Source of the DNA: Gonapodya sp. JEL0774
Lineage: Eukaryota; Monoblepharomycota; Monoblepharidomycetes; Monoblepharidales; Gonapodyaceae
Direction of reading: 5' to 3'
Length of the DNA stretch: 64,000 nt
Assembly: GCA_027604505.1 (NCBI GenBank)
Contig: JADIIX010000002.1
Location: 186,001 to 250,000 of the forward strand
A program made the translations under genes and the position numbers. The notes below the pieces were generated by a model. It did not search any database. It had not been told where the DNA came from and was given only the letters and a program-made list of their open reading frames with translations. Position 1 is the first letter of the stretch, and each line of letters begins with the position of its first letter. Shown piece by piece: positions 42,749-54,698 of the stretch.

Positions 42749-44615
42749 ATGGCATTTTTGTTCAGACGAGTAAGTTTGAAGAAAAGAAATTGATCGCATG
42801 AGTCATCTTCTGGGCATTTCAGAGCCGTAGGAGGCTGGCAGTCGGGGTCGCCAGCAGGTCGTTTCACTGGTTTCATGCGAGAGCATTACCAACATTGTTC
42901 AGCAATGTGACCCCGGCACGTTTCCAATACTCACTCCCTTCTCTTCTATCTCCAATATTCATCTGGCTATCGGGCTGATCTCAGACGAAAGGTGATTGTG
43001 TAGCTGATTCCTACCACCTTCTTGGACTGACCCGTCGTAAATGAACCTACCGCACCAGAAAGCGACAATAATTTTGAGGAAGTACTCGTAGACCTTGATG
43101 CTCGTATACGTGGTGGAGAAATAGCCCTGTCCGAGCTCAGGCTCCAGCGGCAAAGCGTTGTTTCGCAGTGGCACCTCTACTCGATCGGTGTGTGGGCTGC
43201 GTATCTTGCGTGGTTTGTTTTGTATGGATGGGGTGTCGGTAGCCTGGACGCGGTGAAGATGGGGGAAGCAGCAGCGATACCCGGTGGTGCTATTTTGTGA
43301 GTAGTCGGGAGTCTACCGGAGATGGCACGGAAACAGACGCCAACACAATGTGACCCCTTTATCTCAAAGAATATACTATGTCGGAGTCTTGATTTCGGGA
43401 TTCTATATCAGGCGACAACAGTACGAAGGTACGTCTCGTGGGGAGGACAATTCAATTTCAGGAATCGGAATCTGGACCTGACGCCATGCGACTCGCCCTT
43501 TAACACGAAAGAGTCACAGTTAGATCTCTTGAAACGGAAAAAGAAAGAGAAGGTGATTTTCGCCACCTATCCGGCTCCCAGTTGCTCATTCACCCTCTCG
43601 TGGTGCGGATTAGGTCGAGGAACTGAAGAAGATGACCAAATTTTACGAGACGCAGCGCTTAATTGAAAAATATGATGAAAATGGAAATCGAAATCTCGGG
43701 ATGCCGGGCTCCGACGTGAGTTTCTGGTTTGCGTTCTTTGAGATTCTGGCCCCAAATTCTTTTCACCGACGTAAATCCAGGACCTTCGACCACCTGGTCG
43801 TTCATCTCAGCGCCGAAGCACTAGCTCTCAACGTCAGCCCAGACGCGACGGTTCGGGAGGATCTCGACAGCCCAGCGTGGACCGCATGGGCAATCCGCCT
43901 CTCCCTGCAGGAGTGTCTCCGAATCGCTCACCAACCAACAACCTTATACTACCAGCAAGTGCGGGTTCGCCTAGCGGCTCTCCGCTCGGAATGGACTCAC
44001 AGCATCCCGCCATGGTTCTCCATAGCCCTCCCGAGTCGCGACCAGCCACACCGATTGGAGAGCCATTCCGAGGAACCGGAGGCGCGGGGTATGACAGTGG
44101 TTACCTTCCAGCTTTAGGACCACGCCCGTGGTTCGACAAAATATTTGACGCGATAATAGGGGATCATCTCGACGGTCCAAACAGCAAGTATGCGCTCATT
44201 TGTGTAAGGTGTCACGTGCACAACGGACTGGCTACGCCAATGGAGTTTGAATCGATACGTAGGTGTAAATTTTTTTCGATCAATTACACCCCGTACTAAC
44301 TTGTGTTGTTTCGCAGAGTACTTCTGTCGAAGTTGTGGTCATTTCAACTCCCGAAGTACCAACAGTCGGGCCGATAGTAGCAGCTCAGCATTATCCGATA
44401 CCGGCAACGTATTGCTCGTGCCCGGTAGCACGTCACTGCCGCCTTTGGGCCCTCCTTCTGAAACTGGGGTTAACCATTCCGACCGTGTCCTAGATACGGC
44501 AGATGAGGATGGTGTGAAATCTGTTGAGCAACTGGAGTTTTCTACCGAGAGATTGGGGGGATCGGCAAGCGAGAGTGAAGTAAGGGCGCGAAGGCCCATC
44601 CAGCATAATGAATGA
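42749..44615 (+). CDS. LNP1: Lunapark, ER three-way junction protein
   Basis: Lunapark stabilises three-way junctions of the tubular ER. The inferred start exon (42749-42769) gives MAFLFRR before a GTAAGT donor. A 7-nt exon (42985-42991) then adds TK in phase and joins ESDNNFEEVLVDLDARIRGG. Two transmembrane segments follow: LYSIGVWAAYLAWFVLYGWG and, after an intron, YVGVLISGFYI. A coiled segment reads LLKRKKKEKVEELKKMTKF and ETQRLIEKYDENGNRN. After a Pro/Ser-rich linker comes the zinc domain: RPWFDKIFDAIIGDHLDGPN, YALICVRCHVHNG and YFCRSCGHFN, with CxxC-x(n)-CxxC spacing. The acidic tail ends PIQHNE at 44615. Family assignment is firm; the microexon model is inferred. Confidence 0.88.
42985..42991 (+). 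other. Inferred 7-nt microexon of lunapark
   Basis: The sequence ACGAAAG is preceded by CTCAG and followed by GTGATT. It carries the frame from CGA (end of exon 1) to AAAGC (start of exon 3 at 43059) without a stop. Without it, no ATG opens the coding frame upstream of the in-frame TGA at about 43027. Confidence 0.5.
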
Positions 44616-44738
44616 CGGAGAGTCGGCGATTTGGCACTTATGACACAGATACCGGAACTTATGTTCCATTAGCACTGAAAATTATATCATTGAGATTGGC
44701 ACAGCACTATGGAGTACCATTTGGCGTACACAACATGC

Positions 44739-46019
44739 TCAATTTTGCTGCGTGGCAACCTCGTCAACCCATTTTTCGTGTCTTCTCACCAGTTCTGGTA
44801 TGATCACAGACTCGATCTCGATACCAGACTGTTGTTGTTCGCGCGTTAGGGTGATGTTGGTGTAATCTTCTCTCGCTACGAACGTAACTGTCCATTTCCG
44901 AGTGTTGAGCAGGTTGCCAATAACGAGTTGGTGGCCATAGCGCACGAGAGATTGTTGCGCCTTGGGTACAAGGAGAGCAGCGTCTGTTTCTAACTGCGAG
45001 GATCAACCAGGAAGTTTTGTTGCAAAGAAGCATTGGTTAGGGAACAAGCGGATATGGAATGGGACAAAATCATACAATAGATCAAGAAATGTGTCGAAAC
45101 CACCAGAACTTCCGTTTTAACACACCTTAAACGAGACAGTGTATCCTGTGGGTACCCACTCTTTGACCAACGGCTTCAAGAATTTGGGGACCTGATCGAG
45201 AACCATAGTAAGAGCGCCCTCTCTGCTCTGGATCTTGTGCACGGCCATCCGGGACCGCGGAACAAAGAAGTCAGACACTGCTGCCGCCAAGTAATACATT
45301 CCTCGTCGTCCGAGTTCGCTGCCCATGATTTTGCAAATGTGTTGGAGGTACAGGAGATACTGCTGGACGGTAGTGTAGTCAATCATCAGAAGCAGTCGCT
45401 GCTCTTTTGCCTGGGGTTGAGTAAATCCAGGCACTTGTGTGATTGTAATCTCGAGCTGCTCCAAACAGCGACGGACTGTACCTTCCGATATTTCCTCAGA
45501 ACGTCAGCCATTTCGAATTGATACTCGGGATCCACATAGATTGTTCCAGCATTTAAGTATCCATTTGACGTTGCATCTTCACCTGGGATGGTCATGTAGT
45601 CCAAGAAGCAATTCTTGGAGTGAGAGTAATGCCTGGAGTAAGGTTGAAGAGAATATTGTCGATGGAGGAAAATCACTGCGTAGCCAGCATCCAGAAAATA
45701 TTCCGCTGATGTCGCTCCGCGAGTTCCAGCGCTGAAGTTGTCAATGAAACGAACGGTGTTCGCCTCCAGAGGTATTGTGGTACCGCCAGACTGGACAGAG
45801 CGATTGCAGATATACGATTTAGGCGATAGGCTTCCCCGCGAAAGAAATCGTCTTCAGGAGTCTCACCGTCACCAAAACCATCTTCCTTCCCTCAACCGAT
45901 CTGTGCTTGGCTACGAAATCAGCGACCATCGTTTGCACTTCCGGTAATAGTTTCCACACTGATTCTGGAACTTCATCTTTGAACCACTTTTCGCTGTCCA
46001 TGGCAGGTTCGTCGGACAT
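44739..46019 (-). CDS. CAB2: Phosphopantothenate-cysteine ligase (PPCS/Cab2)
   Basis: The enzyme joins cysteine to phosphopantothenate, the second step from pantothenate to coenzyme A. The start at 46019 gives [20 protein letters not shown]. Spliced exons give [20 protein letters not shown] and [20 protein letters not shown], the nucleotide-binding loop and dimer region, then [15 protein letters not shown]. The later core reads [40 protein letters not shown] and [11 protein letters not shown]. The last exon ends [10 protein letters not shown] at 44739. The eukaryotic PPCS signature '[10 protein letters not shown]' and 'HKIQS' is complete. It is convergent with lunapark and divergent from the Atl1-like gene. 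Confidence 0.95.
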
Positions 46020-46123
46020 CGTTATCGGTTCAACGAAAGGAAATGCGGCTAAATCGGACAACTGTTTAAGCGGACTGGGATACTCTGCAAACCAAAACAT
46101 CTCGTTGTGTTGATCCCGTATTC
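46020..46123. promoter_or_regulatory. Shared intergenic promoter of PPCS and the Atl1-like gene
   Basis: The two divergent ATGs at 46019 (minus) and 46124 (plus) are 104 bp apart. The frame of PPCS stays open upstream of its ATG through this region, so an upstream PPCS start cannot be excluded. No specific element is recognised. Confidence 0.35.
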
Positions 46124-46620
46124 ATGGCTGAGTACGCTGAATTCAGAGCCAAGGTGCTGGATGTGATTCGGAGGATTCCAGAGGGGAAGGTAACGACATA
46201 TGGTTCGTTGAACAAACGTGTTCGGAGTCCCAACCATGTTTCTGGGTGATTCGAGCATTCTGCCTGCCAGGGCACGTCGCGAAACTCGTCGGTAGACCGA
46301 AGCATTCACGGCATGTAGGCGCTGTGTTGCGTACTTTGCATGGTGCAGAGGAAGGAGATGTACCTTGGCAGCGTGTGCTCAACCACCGAGGGCGAGTCTC
46401 TTTACGTCATCCCAGGTGTGCCTGTTTAAGATTCTTCGTTTTCAATTTGCTTTTGGGTATCCTGACATTCGTGCCACGTCTCCCCAGAGATTCGGTTCAG
46501 AGACAGGCAGACTTACTGCGGGATGAAGGCGTTGAGATAGCGCAAGACGAGTGGAACCAGTTCACTGTTTCTCTACGTCATTGTGGATGGTTCCCTGAGC
46601 TTCGAGACATTCGTCTATGA
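46124..46620 (+). CDS. ATL1: Alkyltransferase-like DNA lesion-recognition protein
   Basis: Atl1 proteins bind O6-alkylguanine in DNA and pass the lesion to nucleotide excision repair without repairing it themselves. The start at 46124 gives MAEYAEFRAKVLDVIRRIPE and GKVTTYG. The next exon gives HVAKLVGRPKHSRHVGAVLR and TLHGAEEGDVPWQRVLNHRG. The last exon gives RDSVQRQADLLRDEGVEIAQ and ends ELRDIRL at 46618-46620. True methyltransferases have Pro-Cys-His-Arg; here the cysteine is replaced by Trp, as in S. pombe Atl1, so transfer activity is not expected. The next residue is Gln where the family usually has His. The first intron uses a GTTCGT donor. Confidence 0.92.
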
Positions 46621-46691
46621 AATGAGGGACGAGGGACTGTACATCAAAATCTACATATGTAAAACTACCACTAAACCCCTCATTGGAGCTT

Positions 46692-49600
46692 TCAATTGTG
46701 ATAAACGCGATACCACCTGTCAAGAATCTTCCTGATCTCATGGGTTTGCGCTGCATTTACTTTCTCCGCAAACGTCTCAAGCTCCATACCAAAGTATTCT
46801 GCCATCAGTGCAAGCTGTCGATCCGCTTCATCGGTCGGAGTCTCCCCAATGGTCGGTACTCGCTTCAGTGCAGCTCCAGGTTCTTCACCAGCAACATTCA
46901 TTCTAGCCCTCTTCCGCCGTCCGGCCGTGTAGGCGAGCTCTTGATCGTCGACGTCACCAGAAGCGACGGCCGCAAGGGCATCTCGGGAAATCTCGGCTTC
47001 CAGAGTTGACTCACCAAGCACATTGCCGTGATGATGAGTTTTGGTGTCGAATTGCCACAAGAGGGCGTTGATGGCGTCACGGTTCGCTTTTTCCTGGACA
47101 CGTTCCATCTTCTTGAACATGTCTGTTGCAGATGCATCTTTGAGATCAGCCTCCAAGAAACCAGCAACATACGCATCTTCCTTGGAGTCTAGGTCTTCCT
47201 CCTTGGCCTGGTTAAGAGTTGTCTTTCGTCGGCAATGCCTTCAATATGCTGAACAAACAGGTGGCTCACATCGGCAAGCTCTTCATTAATTGCAGCGTAC
47301 TCCGCTTCTGCCCTTTCCGTTTTTTGAACGATCGTCTTACATTTAATGAATGATTTCAATACTGATACGCATAATCCCTTCCAATGTGCAACACACCTTT
47401 GTCACGTCGTTGTCTGTCAAGTAACTGAGGAGATTCTGCAGAGAAAAGATGTCGCTAAAATTGAACTTCCGATGTTCGAACCACCAACAGCTGACCTTAA
47501 TCCCAAACAATTCTCCTTGATGTCCCTAGATATTGAGATTGCAATTTCAAACTCGCACAATGTCAGCAATGCAGCCAGTCACCGCCTACCGGATCCCCTT
47601 GTACGGCCTCGAACAATCTTCTCTCCGTCGCAGCTTCGTAGGCAATATTTGAGTGCTGCTGCTTGTATACCTGTCGATTGTAAATCATCTCTTCAAGGGT
47701 TCCCGCGGAGAACAGTCTGAGCACCGTCACCTGATTCACGACAACATAAGAACTAAAGTACAAGGGGTAAATATAAATGATACTTGCGTTGCGAGTCTGA
47801 CCGATCCGAAAAGCGCGATCCTGGGCTTGCAGATCGAGGGCAGGATTAAAGTTCGGATCGAAAACAACCACTATGTTGGCACCTCTATAAACCCAACATT
47901 TGCCGTGTTTCATGAGCCTCTCGAATGTGGGGACATCGCGAAAGTGCTCACGCCAAGTTCAACCCCACCCCACCAGCGGTGGTGGAAATCAACAAAATGA
48001 ATTTGTTGGGATCTGTATTGAACTCTTTGCAAATGGATAGCCGACGATCAGCGGGGACTGTGCCGTCAATTTTTGCGTAGTCGTGGCCTAATTATGGGGG
48101 TTCGATGAAATGGTTGTGAGCGCCATTTGAACACAATCAATCCGACACGCACCTTCAGCCATAACCTGACAACGCGTGTTACATGACGAATTCTCAGCTA
48201 AACCAATTCAGAATAAAAATATACAAATACCCGGAGATACTTGCACATTGCTCCAACATATTCAAAAGCTCCCTACGGAATGAGAAGAGAAGGACCTTGG
48301 CGCCTTGCTTCTTCCACTCAACCAACAGAACTTTACGAGCAACAATCATTCTCAAACCATCAACAAAGATCACACGGTTTGAGTCGCTCCGCTCACCTCT
48401 CAGAACCTTCCATTTCCCGCAATTTTCAAATGACGACCAGTTCTCAAAGTTTCCCTTCTTGGACTTGTAGCTGTCTGGGAAAGCCAACTTTGTCCATTCA
48501 ATCCGTGACTTAAGCTGCTTCTCGGTGTTGCCTGGATCGGGCCTGGTCAACAAACCCAAATCAATTAGGGTAGACACCGCAATCGTACCGCTCGTCCTCT
48601 AACGCAGCTTTTCTCACACACATTATTAGAGCCAGATGATTGGCCATACTCCTCAAAACGTGCATGCACCGAAATGTCAGTCCCGCCACAAGCTCGCCTT
48701 TGGAGTTGGTCTTGAAGCAGCACTCTTTCCGAGTTAACCTGCGCTTTTCAAATTGAGCGCGCAAACTAAACCAGCGAGAGCCAACTGAATTAGTTTGTCG
48801 GTTCAAGGAGGGGCAACGAGTACATACGCGTTACGTTCACAGTCACAGAAATCGTCTTTGGTGAGAAGGAGCTGAAAATCTTCGCTGTCGAGCATGCAAT
48901 TATATGCTTTCTATATACGGATGAGCAAAAGGGGTGGGTCAAAAGGCATTCCCTCGACTGCCACGCACTCAACCAGTCATCCACCCGACCCACCATCATC
49001 GTTTTGGTCACCGGACACATCACAATCACATCCTCTTTCTTCGGCAACTGATCCCTGATCACATTTTTTGTTCTCCTCAGCATCCACCTCCTCACAATCG
49101 TTTCGTTGAACTTGAGCGCTGTGGCTCTCGCTTCGGCCAACTCGAGGACGGTGGCACTGTGCTTTTGGCCCCGCTTTAGAGGGGCCGATACGAGGCGGTT
49201 AAAGTCTTCTATACGGCCAACGCAGCCTGGCACGGCCCCTGAGAGAGGCAAAGATGAACAGCAAAACATTGGTTATGATCTTAACAGCAACAACAACCAT
49301 CCAACCCACAATCCAACAAGCACCACATTTCCGAGTAATCATTCATAAATGGAGTTCCCGTGAGTCCAAACCTCCTCCGTGCACCGTTGGTGTCGAAGAA
49401 AAATGGTCGATCGTCGTTGAGGGCTTTCATGACAGCTGTCAGGCGGGTTTTTGGCTCTTTAAGGCGATGCGCCTGCGGTTGGGAGGCGTGATAAGATGGA
49501 GGAGGAGGTTGGAAGAGACTATGGCATTGTAATGGCAGAGTGTGGGTCTGTGGGATGGTGGAGGGTTGATGTTCATACCTCGTCTGCAATAACGACAGAC

Positions 49601-51150
49601 CAGTGTACACTGTTGACGTCATCGAAAGCTCCCTGTTTTGGTGATATAAGTCATAGGGCAGAGGGATGATATGAGCATTTGATAGAGTTGCATGTGTCTG
49701 CACAAACCGGTGAACAAAGGAACAGGCTGCGAACCTTTAGCGTGTCAAATGAAGTGATCTTCGAGAGTATGACATGTTAGTTTTGAAGTTACACATGCCC
49801 ATTCGAACAGAGCAAGTCCTCCCGATGTTCCTCCTCACCAAAATCTCCCCCGTCCCGGACTTGACATTATTCAGTGCCTCCTCTTTCTTCACGCCATGAA
49901 ACACTTCCACCTTGAAATACGCCCACCGCTCAATCTCATCTTTCCAATTGTATAGCACAGCGTTAGGACAGACGATGAGCACGCGAAGGAGGTCGGAGGA
50001 GTCCATCGTTCCGGCGCGGACGAGCCGTTTGTGGTGGGCTCGGGTCGCCAGGTCGGCAGAGGTGTTCGTTTTGTGGAAGATGGAGGTCAGAAAGGCGATT
50101 ACTTGGATGGTTTTGCCGAGGCTTGAGAGGGCGATGCGTGGGTGGGCGGGCGGTGGAACGTCGGTGAATGGTTCCGTCAGCGTCGTGTCTCATGGGTTCC
50201 AGTCTAACGCGCCGAGCGTGGATGTGGGGAGGGGTCACACTGGAGCTCCCACCATCTTACCCTCTCTCGCCAGGTGTCCAGTGCCAATGACCCATCAAGC
50301 GCTGTTTCCCAATGTCCTCGAGTGCTTGGACAGAGGAAAGACAAATCTTCGTTCCTTGGGCCCTCCCTAGGCACTCAGGATATCCCAACTCACCCCATAT
50401 CATCGCCTAGAACGCCCCCCATCCCAACTTTCCACCTCTGAAACAAAAAATCCACACCTTCACGCTGGTATTCTTTGAGGTATTGATTGAGAGGAGCATT
50501 GATGGACTATAGGACACGGTTCCGCATGCGTGGACCAAGCTCTGAACGACGAACATCTGCAGAACCAAACATACGTATTTCCCATCCTCTCCATCCAGAG
50601 GGTATGATACTTTCGGACCTTTCACCATGGCGTACTTGAGAATCGGTTTCTCTGCGGCTGCGCCACCGTCACCTTTGAGTCGGCCATTCGTGTCGTCTTG
50701 GTCCATTCCATCGTCCTGTTCAACCGAGAGCTTCGGGCCAACAGCAAGCCGAGCCAGCGCCCCAAGACCGAACTCATCAGCTGGAGGTGGCACGAACGGC
50801 TTTGCCTGTGACTGGTTCCGGAGTTTGGGAGGAGGAGGAGGAACCTTCAACCGCTCAGCTGGTGTTCGGGACGACGGATTCGGCGGTGGGCGGGGCAGTA
50901 CACGCGGTAGCGGAGTTGGAGCAGGCTCTTCAAATACATGTCCGTAGGTTCCACTGCGTACTGACTGAATTGGCGGTGCAATCACCGAGTTCTCCTTGGT
51001 CTTCGCAAATGGCCTCGCTCCACCACCTCCGCTCGCACTTCCCCCAAGCGTTTCATTGGGCGACCTTCGTCGTTTCTTCGTGAATATTGACAATGACGCC
51101 CGCGGGGATGGGTCGATCGCAGAGTCGGATTCGGTTTCCGAAGAGGACAT
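46692..51150 (-). CDS. ERCC6L2: SNF2-family ATPase, ERCC6L2 type
   Basis: ERCC6L2-type SNF2 enzymes act in DNA break repair. The start at 51150 gives [20 protein letters not shown], then a Pro-rich disordered N-terminus with [16 protein letters not shown]. The helicase core includes [14 protein letters not shown], spliced to [15 protein letters not shown] (Walker A), [20 protein letters not shown], the [14 protein letters not shown] motif II region, FGLTGTP and [20 protein letters not shown]. The second lobe has [33 protein letters not shown] and [17 protein letters not shown]. After it comes EAVQGD, then QGELFGIK, a hallmark of ERCC6L2. The C-terminus is helical and ends [12 protein letters not shown] at 46692. 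CSB/ERCC6 is less likely because the start lacks its coiled coil. Confidence 0.87.
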
Positions 51151-51690
51151 GATGGTGAATGCCTTTTCTGAACCAAACTGACGGATGCACACCAAAGCCA
51201 CAGATCGATACCACAATTTAATGTAATGAAGCCTTCTAATCCCCTCATCTCGATTGCAATCACCATTCGTGCCGCGATTTTCAATGTTTGTTATGGGCGA
51301 TTGTGGACAATCATGTAAGACCGCCAACAATTCCCTCTCCTGTTTCTTTCTCGCCCAACATGAACGTCTGAGTCCGCTCTGACTTGCCGAAACCATCGAA
51401 AATACATATAGAGGTGTTGCTTCAAGGTTGCGGTGTCGGTCTTGCGTTTGTTTCTGGTGGGGATCTGCGTGTCAGTTTACTTCAACATCAGTTTAATAAT
51501 AGATCAACATTCGATCACTACAAAAATGATACTGTAAACCCCCCGCAGCTTGACCTCAACGGGGTGGAGGGTGGTTCTGACCAATCAGATCTGTCATCGA
51601 CAGTTTCCATTGGCTTTCGAGCTCCCAGACAAAGGTGCAGGTGGTTTACCAATCTGGGAACACGCATGTTCGGCCAAAAGCAGTAACACA

Positions 51691-52284
51691 ATGAGCCAGC
51701 ACCCAACTTTGAAACCCACTAATAATAGCGATAACGATGTCGTCTTGTTTGTCCTTCATGGATCGTGACTCTGGGAGAGTTTCGGCACGCAGAGAAAACT
51801 TCGATTGCCGCCAGCACAGCCTCTTCACAACAAACCGCACAACTTGACAATCTATTCCTTGGGAAAAGCATTGGAGCTCTCTTAATTATTCTCCCTTCAC
51901 CGGCCGGCGTTTCTCAACTGTGCGAGAGGAACGAGGCAAATGCCTACAGTTTTCAATCCAAACAACTGTGAATAGGAGATCGGTAAGGAAATCAGTCCAG
52001 TCAGTATTCTGTTGCAGGTAATTCAATAAGAAATTTGTGATGATCTCTCATTCCGAGACTTCATCAATCATCGGGCAGACGTCTTTGTGCAGATGGTCGA
52101 ATCCATTACAGAGGTCGACACTCTACAGCGAGTCTACAACAGAGCATGTACTGATGGTGTCATACAAGTTTTCTGAGTGTTTTCCTGAGTGAAATCAGAA
52201 CTTTGCAGGCGGGTAAATGAACATCCCACCTCCGATCAAAAATTGCAAATGAGACCCGATCATTTTGAATTAGATCTGTTGTAA
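51691..52284 (+). CDS. Unrecognised small intron-containing gene
   Basis: Four exons can be joined in phase. The first gives MSQHPTLKPTNNSDNDVVLF and VLHGS. The second, after a CCAG acceptor near 51812, gives TASSQQTAQLDNLFLGKSIG, ALLIILPSPAGVSQLCERNE. The third, from about 52031, gives ICDDLSFRDFINHRADVFVQ and MVESITEVDTLQRVYNRACT. The last gives RVNEHPTSDQKLQMRPDHFE and stops at 52282-52284. The protein would have about 140 residues, mostly helical in its second half. I do not recognise a family. Some donors in this model (GTTTTC, GTGTCA) are weak, so exon borders may be wrong. Confidence 0.4.
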
Positions 52285-52677
52285 TGCATGATTTCGGTAC
52301 CCCCGGAGCCATTAACATCGTGGATGAACATGAGAATGATTTGGCGTCGGTGGAGACATATTTAATGACTAGTAGGGTGCGCATTCCATCCCGACCATGC
52401 GTATTTTGCAAATCACCGTGAAATCATTCGACTTTCGAACCGGCAGTCATGCAAATAATATGTTACCTCGCTTGTCCAACCCTGGCCGGCGTAAAGTTTC
52501 GCGATTTATCTATCCGGTAATCACAGTACCAACATACCATTGCGAGTCCGCAACAAGTCGTTAATAAGGTTGTTTGTCTACCACAGCGGCTCGGTTGAGA
52601 ACCAGGTGGATGCCAGTGGGTGTTCAATCTCAACACCAGCACACACACATTCACATTCACATTATCGGGACCGGGGA
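52285..52677. other. Intergenic region upstream of the SRA1-domain gene
   Basis: About 390 bp. Short open frames on both strands are present but none has recognisable content. An open frame continuous with the SRA1 protein extends back to about 52540 (SVENQVDASGCSISTPAHTH), so the 5' end may hold coding sequence if the true start is upstream. Confidence 0.35.
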
Positions 52678-54698
52678 ATGTCGAGCCCGCCGTACCCGCA
52701 ACCGTCAAGCAGTGGTTTTGTATATGCGCAGTACCCGCCATCGACTCAGCCCCTTGGGCCCCCGCCTACTTCTTCCTCGACCGCTCCCCCCCTATCGTCG
52801 ACTCCACCAATAAACTCCACCAACACCGCCAACACCCAGTTCTCGACGCAGAATTTGCAGAATCCAGTCGTCTTTCACAACTCGCTTTTCGGCACAAAGT
52901 ATGGCTGGAACGACCCTCCGCCTACTGCTGTCTCCACGCCTTCATCCGCGGCAAAGAGAGCAGCCCAGGCCGCCGCTCACAGGAGAATTCCATCACCTGC
53001 AATGATGGCCATGAATGGTGGTGGAACTGCTGGGGGTGGGAATCTCGGTCAGACTGCTCAGGCGGGTCCCGGACTTGCTGGTCTGGCTGTGGGGCCACCC
53101 CAACAACCTCCCCAGCAGTCATACCCGTACCCTCCTCCACCTCCTCAACCTCCCCTTCACTCCCACTCTGCGGCACCGTCTGCACCGCATTTGGTCAACC
53201 AGAGCAATATGCCTCAGACGGGATACACTCCCTACCCGCAGAACCCCTACCCCCATATGCTCGCTCATGCCCAGTTACCCGGTGCTACTCTGCCCGTTCT
53301 TGCGCCTCCACAAATAAGGTGTGTACTTCGAAAGTGGGGAGTTTTCGCTGCGTCGAAGGGGAAAGACAGGCTCGGGCCGCCCATTGGGAAGGAGAGCAGA
53401 ACGAGTGATCCTTGACGTTCGCTCTGCTGGTTTACATGAGCTATGGTATTGCTGAATGTGGGACGTGTGGCGGGAGGGGCGTGGCGTAGACGGACCGTGG
53501 TGATGCCATTCAGTGTAGAGGTGTTCGGATCGGCCATGAGGATCCCGCCAAGGACTTGCTTTCCCGCTGTAGGCTCGCCCCGCTGATAAACGACATGAAT
53601 TTCTTCTTTTAACACATGACTCGCGTTATCGTCGTCGTTTTCTCTGTGTCCCGTTGACCTGCCTTTGACGCTTCGAACTCTCGGGTACTACATCACTCAT
53701 CTGCTTCCCAGTAGCTCTAGCTCACCCCCGCCACCCACATCGCCTCCCGTCCCACCAACACCCGCCCCAGCACCGCCATCGCCCGTCTCCTTCTCTGCAT
53801 CCACACCGCCTCCCCCACTCTCTCCTGGCTCTGGAACGCCGCCGCCCATCACAACCGCGCCCGCACTTGCAGCCCCCACATCTCCGTCGTCCACCCCGAC
53901 TCCAACCGCCACGCCGCCACCGGCCACAGCGTTCACTCCGACGCCGTCGGAGCCCCCACCTCTAGACACTCAGTCGTTGAAAATTGTCACCGCGTTGGAC
54001 TGGTTGCTGGCGGAGACGGAAAAGGGTGGTGCGGGAGATGTGAGTTGGGGGTTGAGACGGGTGGTGGATGGGACGCGGAACTACGGACGGAGCAGGACCT
54101 GGGAGATTGTTTCGATCGTGGAAGGGAAACAGCGAACGTGGAAATGAGGATTCTTGGATCTTACCATGTTTGAACCAATTGATGGCGAGCCTCTGCCTGT
54201 GCGGGTTCAGTGATGGAGTTGTGTCTTGCGCATGCACATTGTTTCCACACTAGAGGTCAACCCTCCCTCCCTTTGTAACCACTCAATCCCTTCTCTCTCA
54301 CCGCCTCCAAGGCGCCCACACTTAAAGTCCTCACAGACTCGTCGCGTCGCATCAAAACCAACCTGTACTCCAAACTGCGCCGAAGGGTGCTTTCTCAACC
54401 GGTCTTGGAGGCGTTGGGAAAGGTGGCAGACGGTGAGTGACGGGATGGAGTCGACCGGGACCAGGGTGCATGGATTTCAAATATTCATGCCCCGTTCGTT
54501 CGATCCCCTCACTTCCCTCTCGCCCGTCCAGCCCTCCAACCCGCCTCCACCGACGCCCCTGCAACGCCAACTACCGTGCAACCTCTCATACCGCCGCTCA
54601 TGACGGCGGCACTCTCGCATAGCAGGGAGGGAGACGACTCGGCGTGGACGGTGGGTGTGAAGAGGGTGGTGGAGGTGTGGGCAAAGGGGAAGAAGTGA
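52678..54698 (+). CDS. SRA1-domain protein (Sec31-like C-terminal domain)
   Basis: The SRA1 domain is a small helical bundle found in steroid receptor RNA activator protein and at the end of Sec31. The start at 52678 gives MSSPPYPQPSSSGFVYAQYP. A Gln/Asn/Pro-rich region contains FGTKYGWNDPPP, like the GWNDPP signature near the start of SRA1. A long intron (about 53322 to 53701) precedes a Ser/Pro/Thr-rich linker of nearly 90 residues. The helical bundle then reads QSLKIVTALDWLLAETEKGG, KVLTDSSRRIKTNLYSKLRR, LSQPVLEALGKVAD and HSREGDDSAWTVGVKRVVEV, ending AKGKK at 54698. The final W-x-VGVKR motif is diagnostic. The long intron could hide another exon, and the linker is unusually long and GC-rich. 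Confidence 0.78.

Noticed and set aside
42643..42876. Minus-strand ORF upstream of the SKP1-like start (MKPVKRPAGDPDCQPP)
   Set aside because: It ends before the SKP1-like ATG, overlaps the inferred lunapark first intron and promoter, and has no splice path into the conserved frame.
53265..53615. Minus-strand ORF (VLKEEIHVVYQRGEPTAG) inside the long SRA1 intron
   Set aside because: It looks protein-like but has no start, donor or acceptor linking it to other exons, and no recognised family. It could be re-examined if transcripts appear.
53697..53969. Gly/Val-rich minus-strand ORF opposite a Pro/Ser-rich region
   Set aside because: It is the reverse reading of the Pro/Ser/Thr linker of the SRA1-domain gene, whose plus-strand frame joins to conserved helices.
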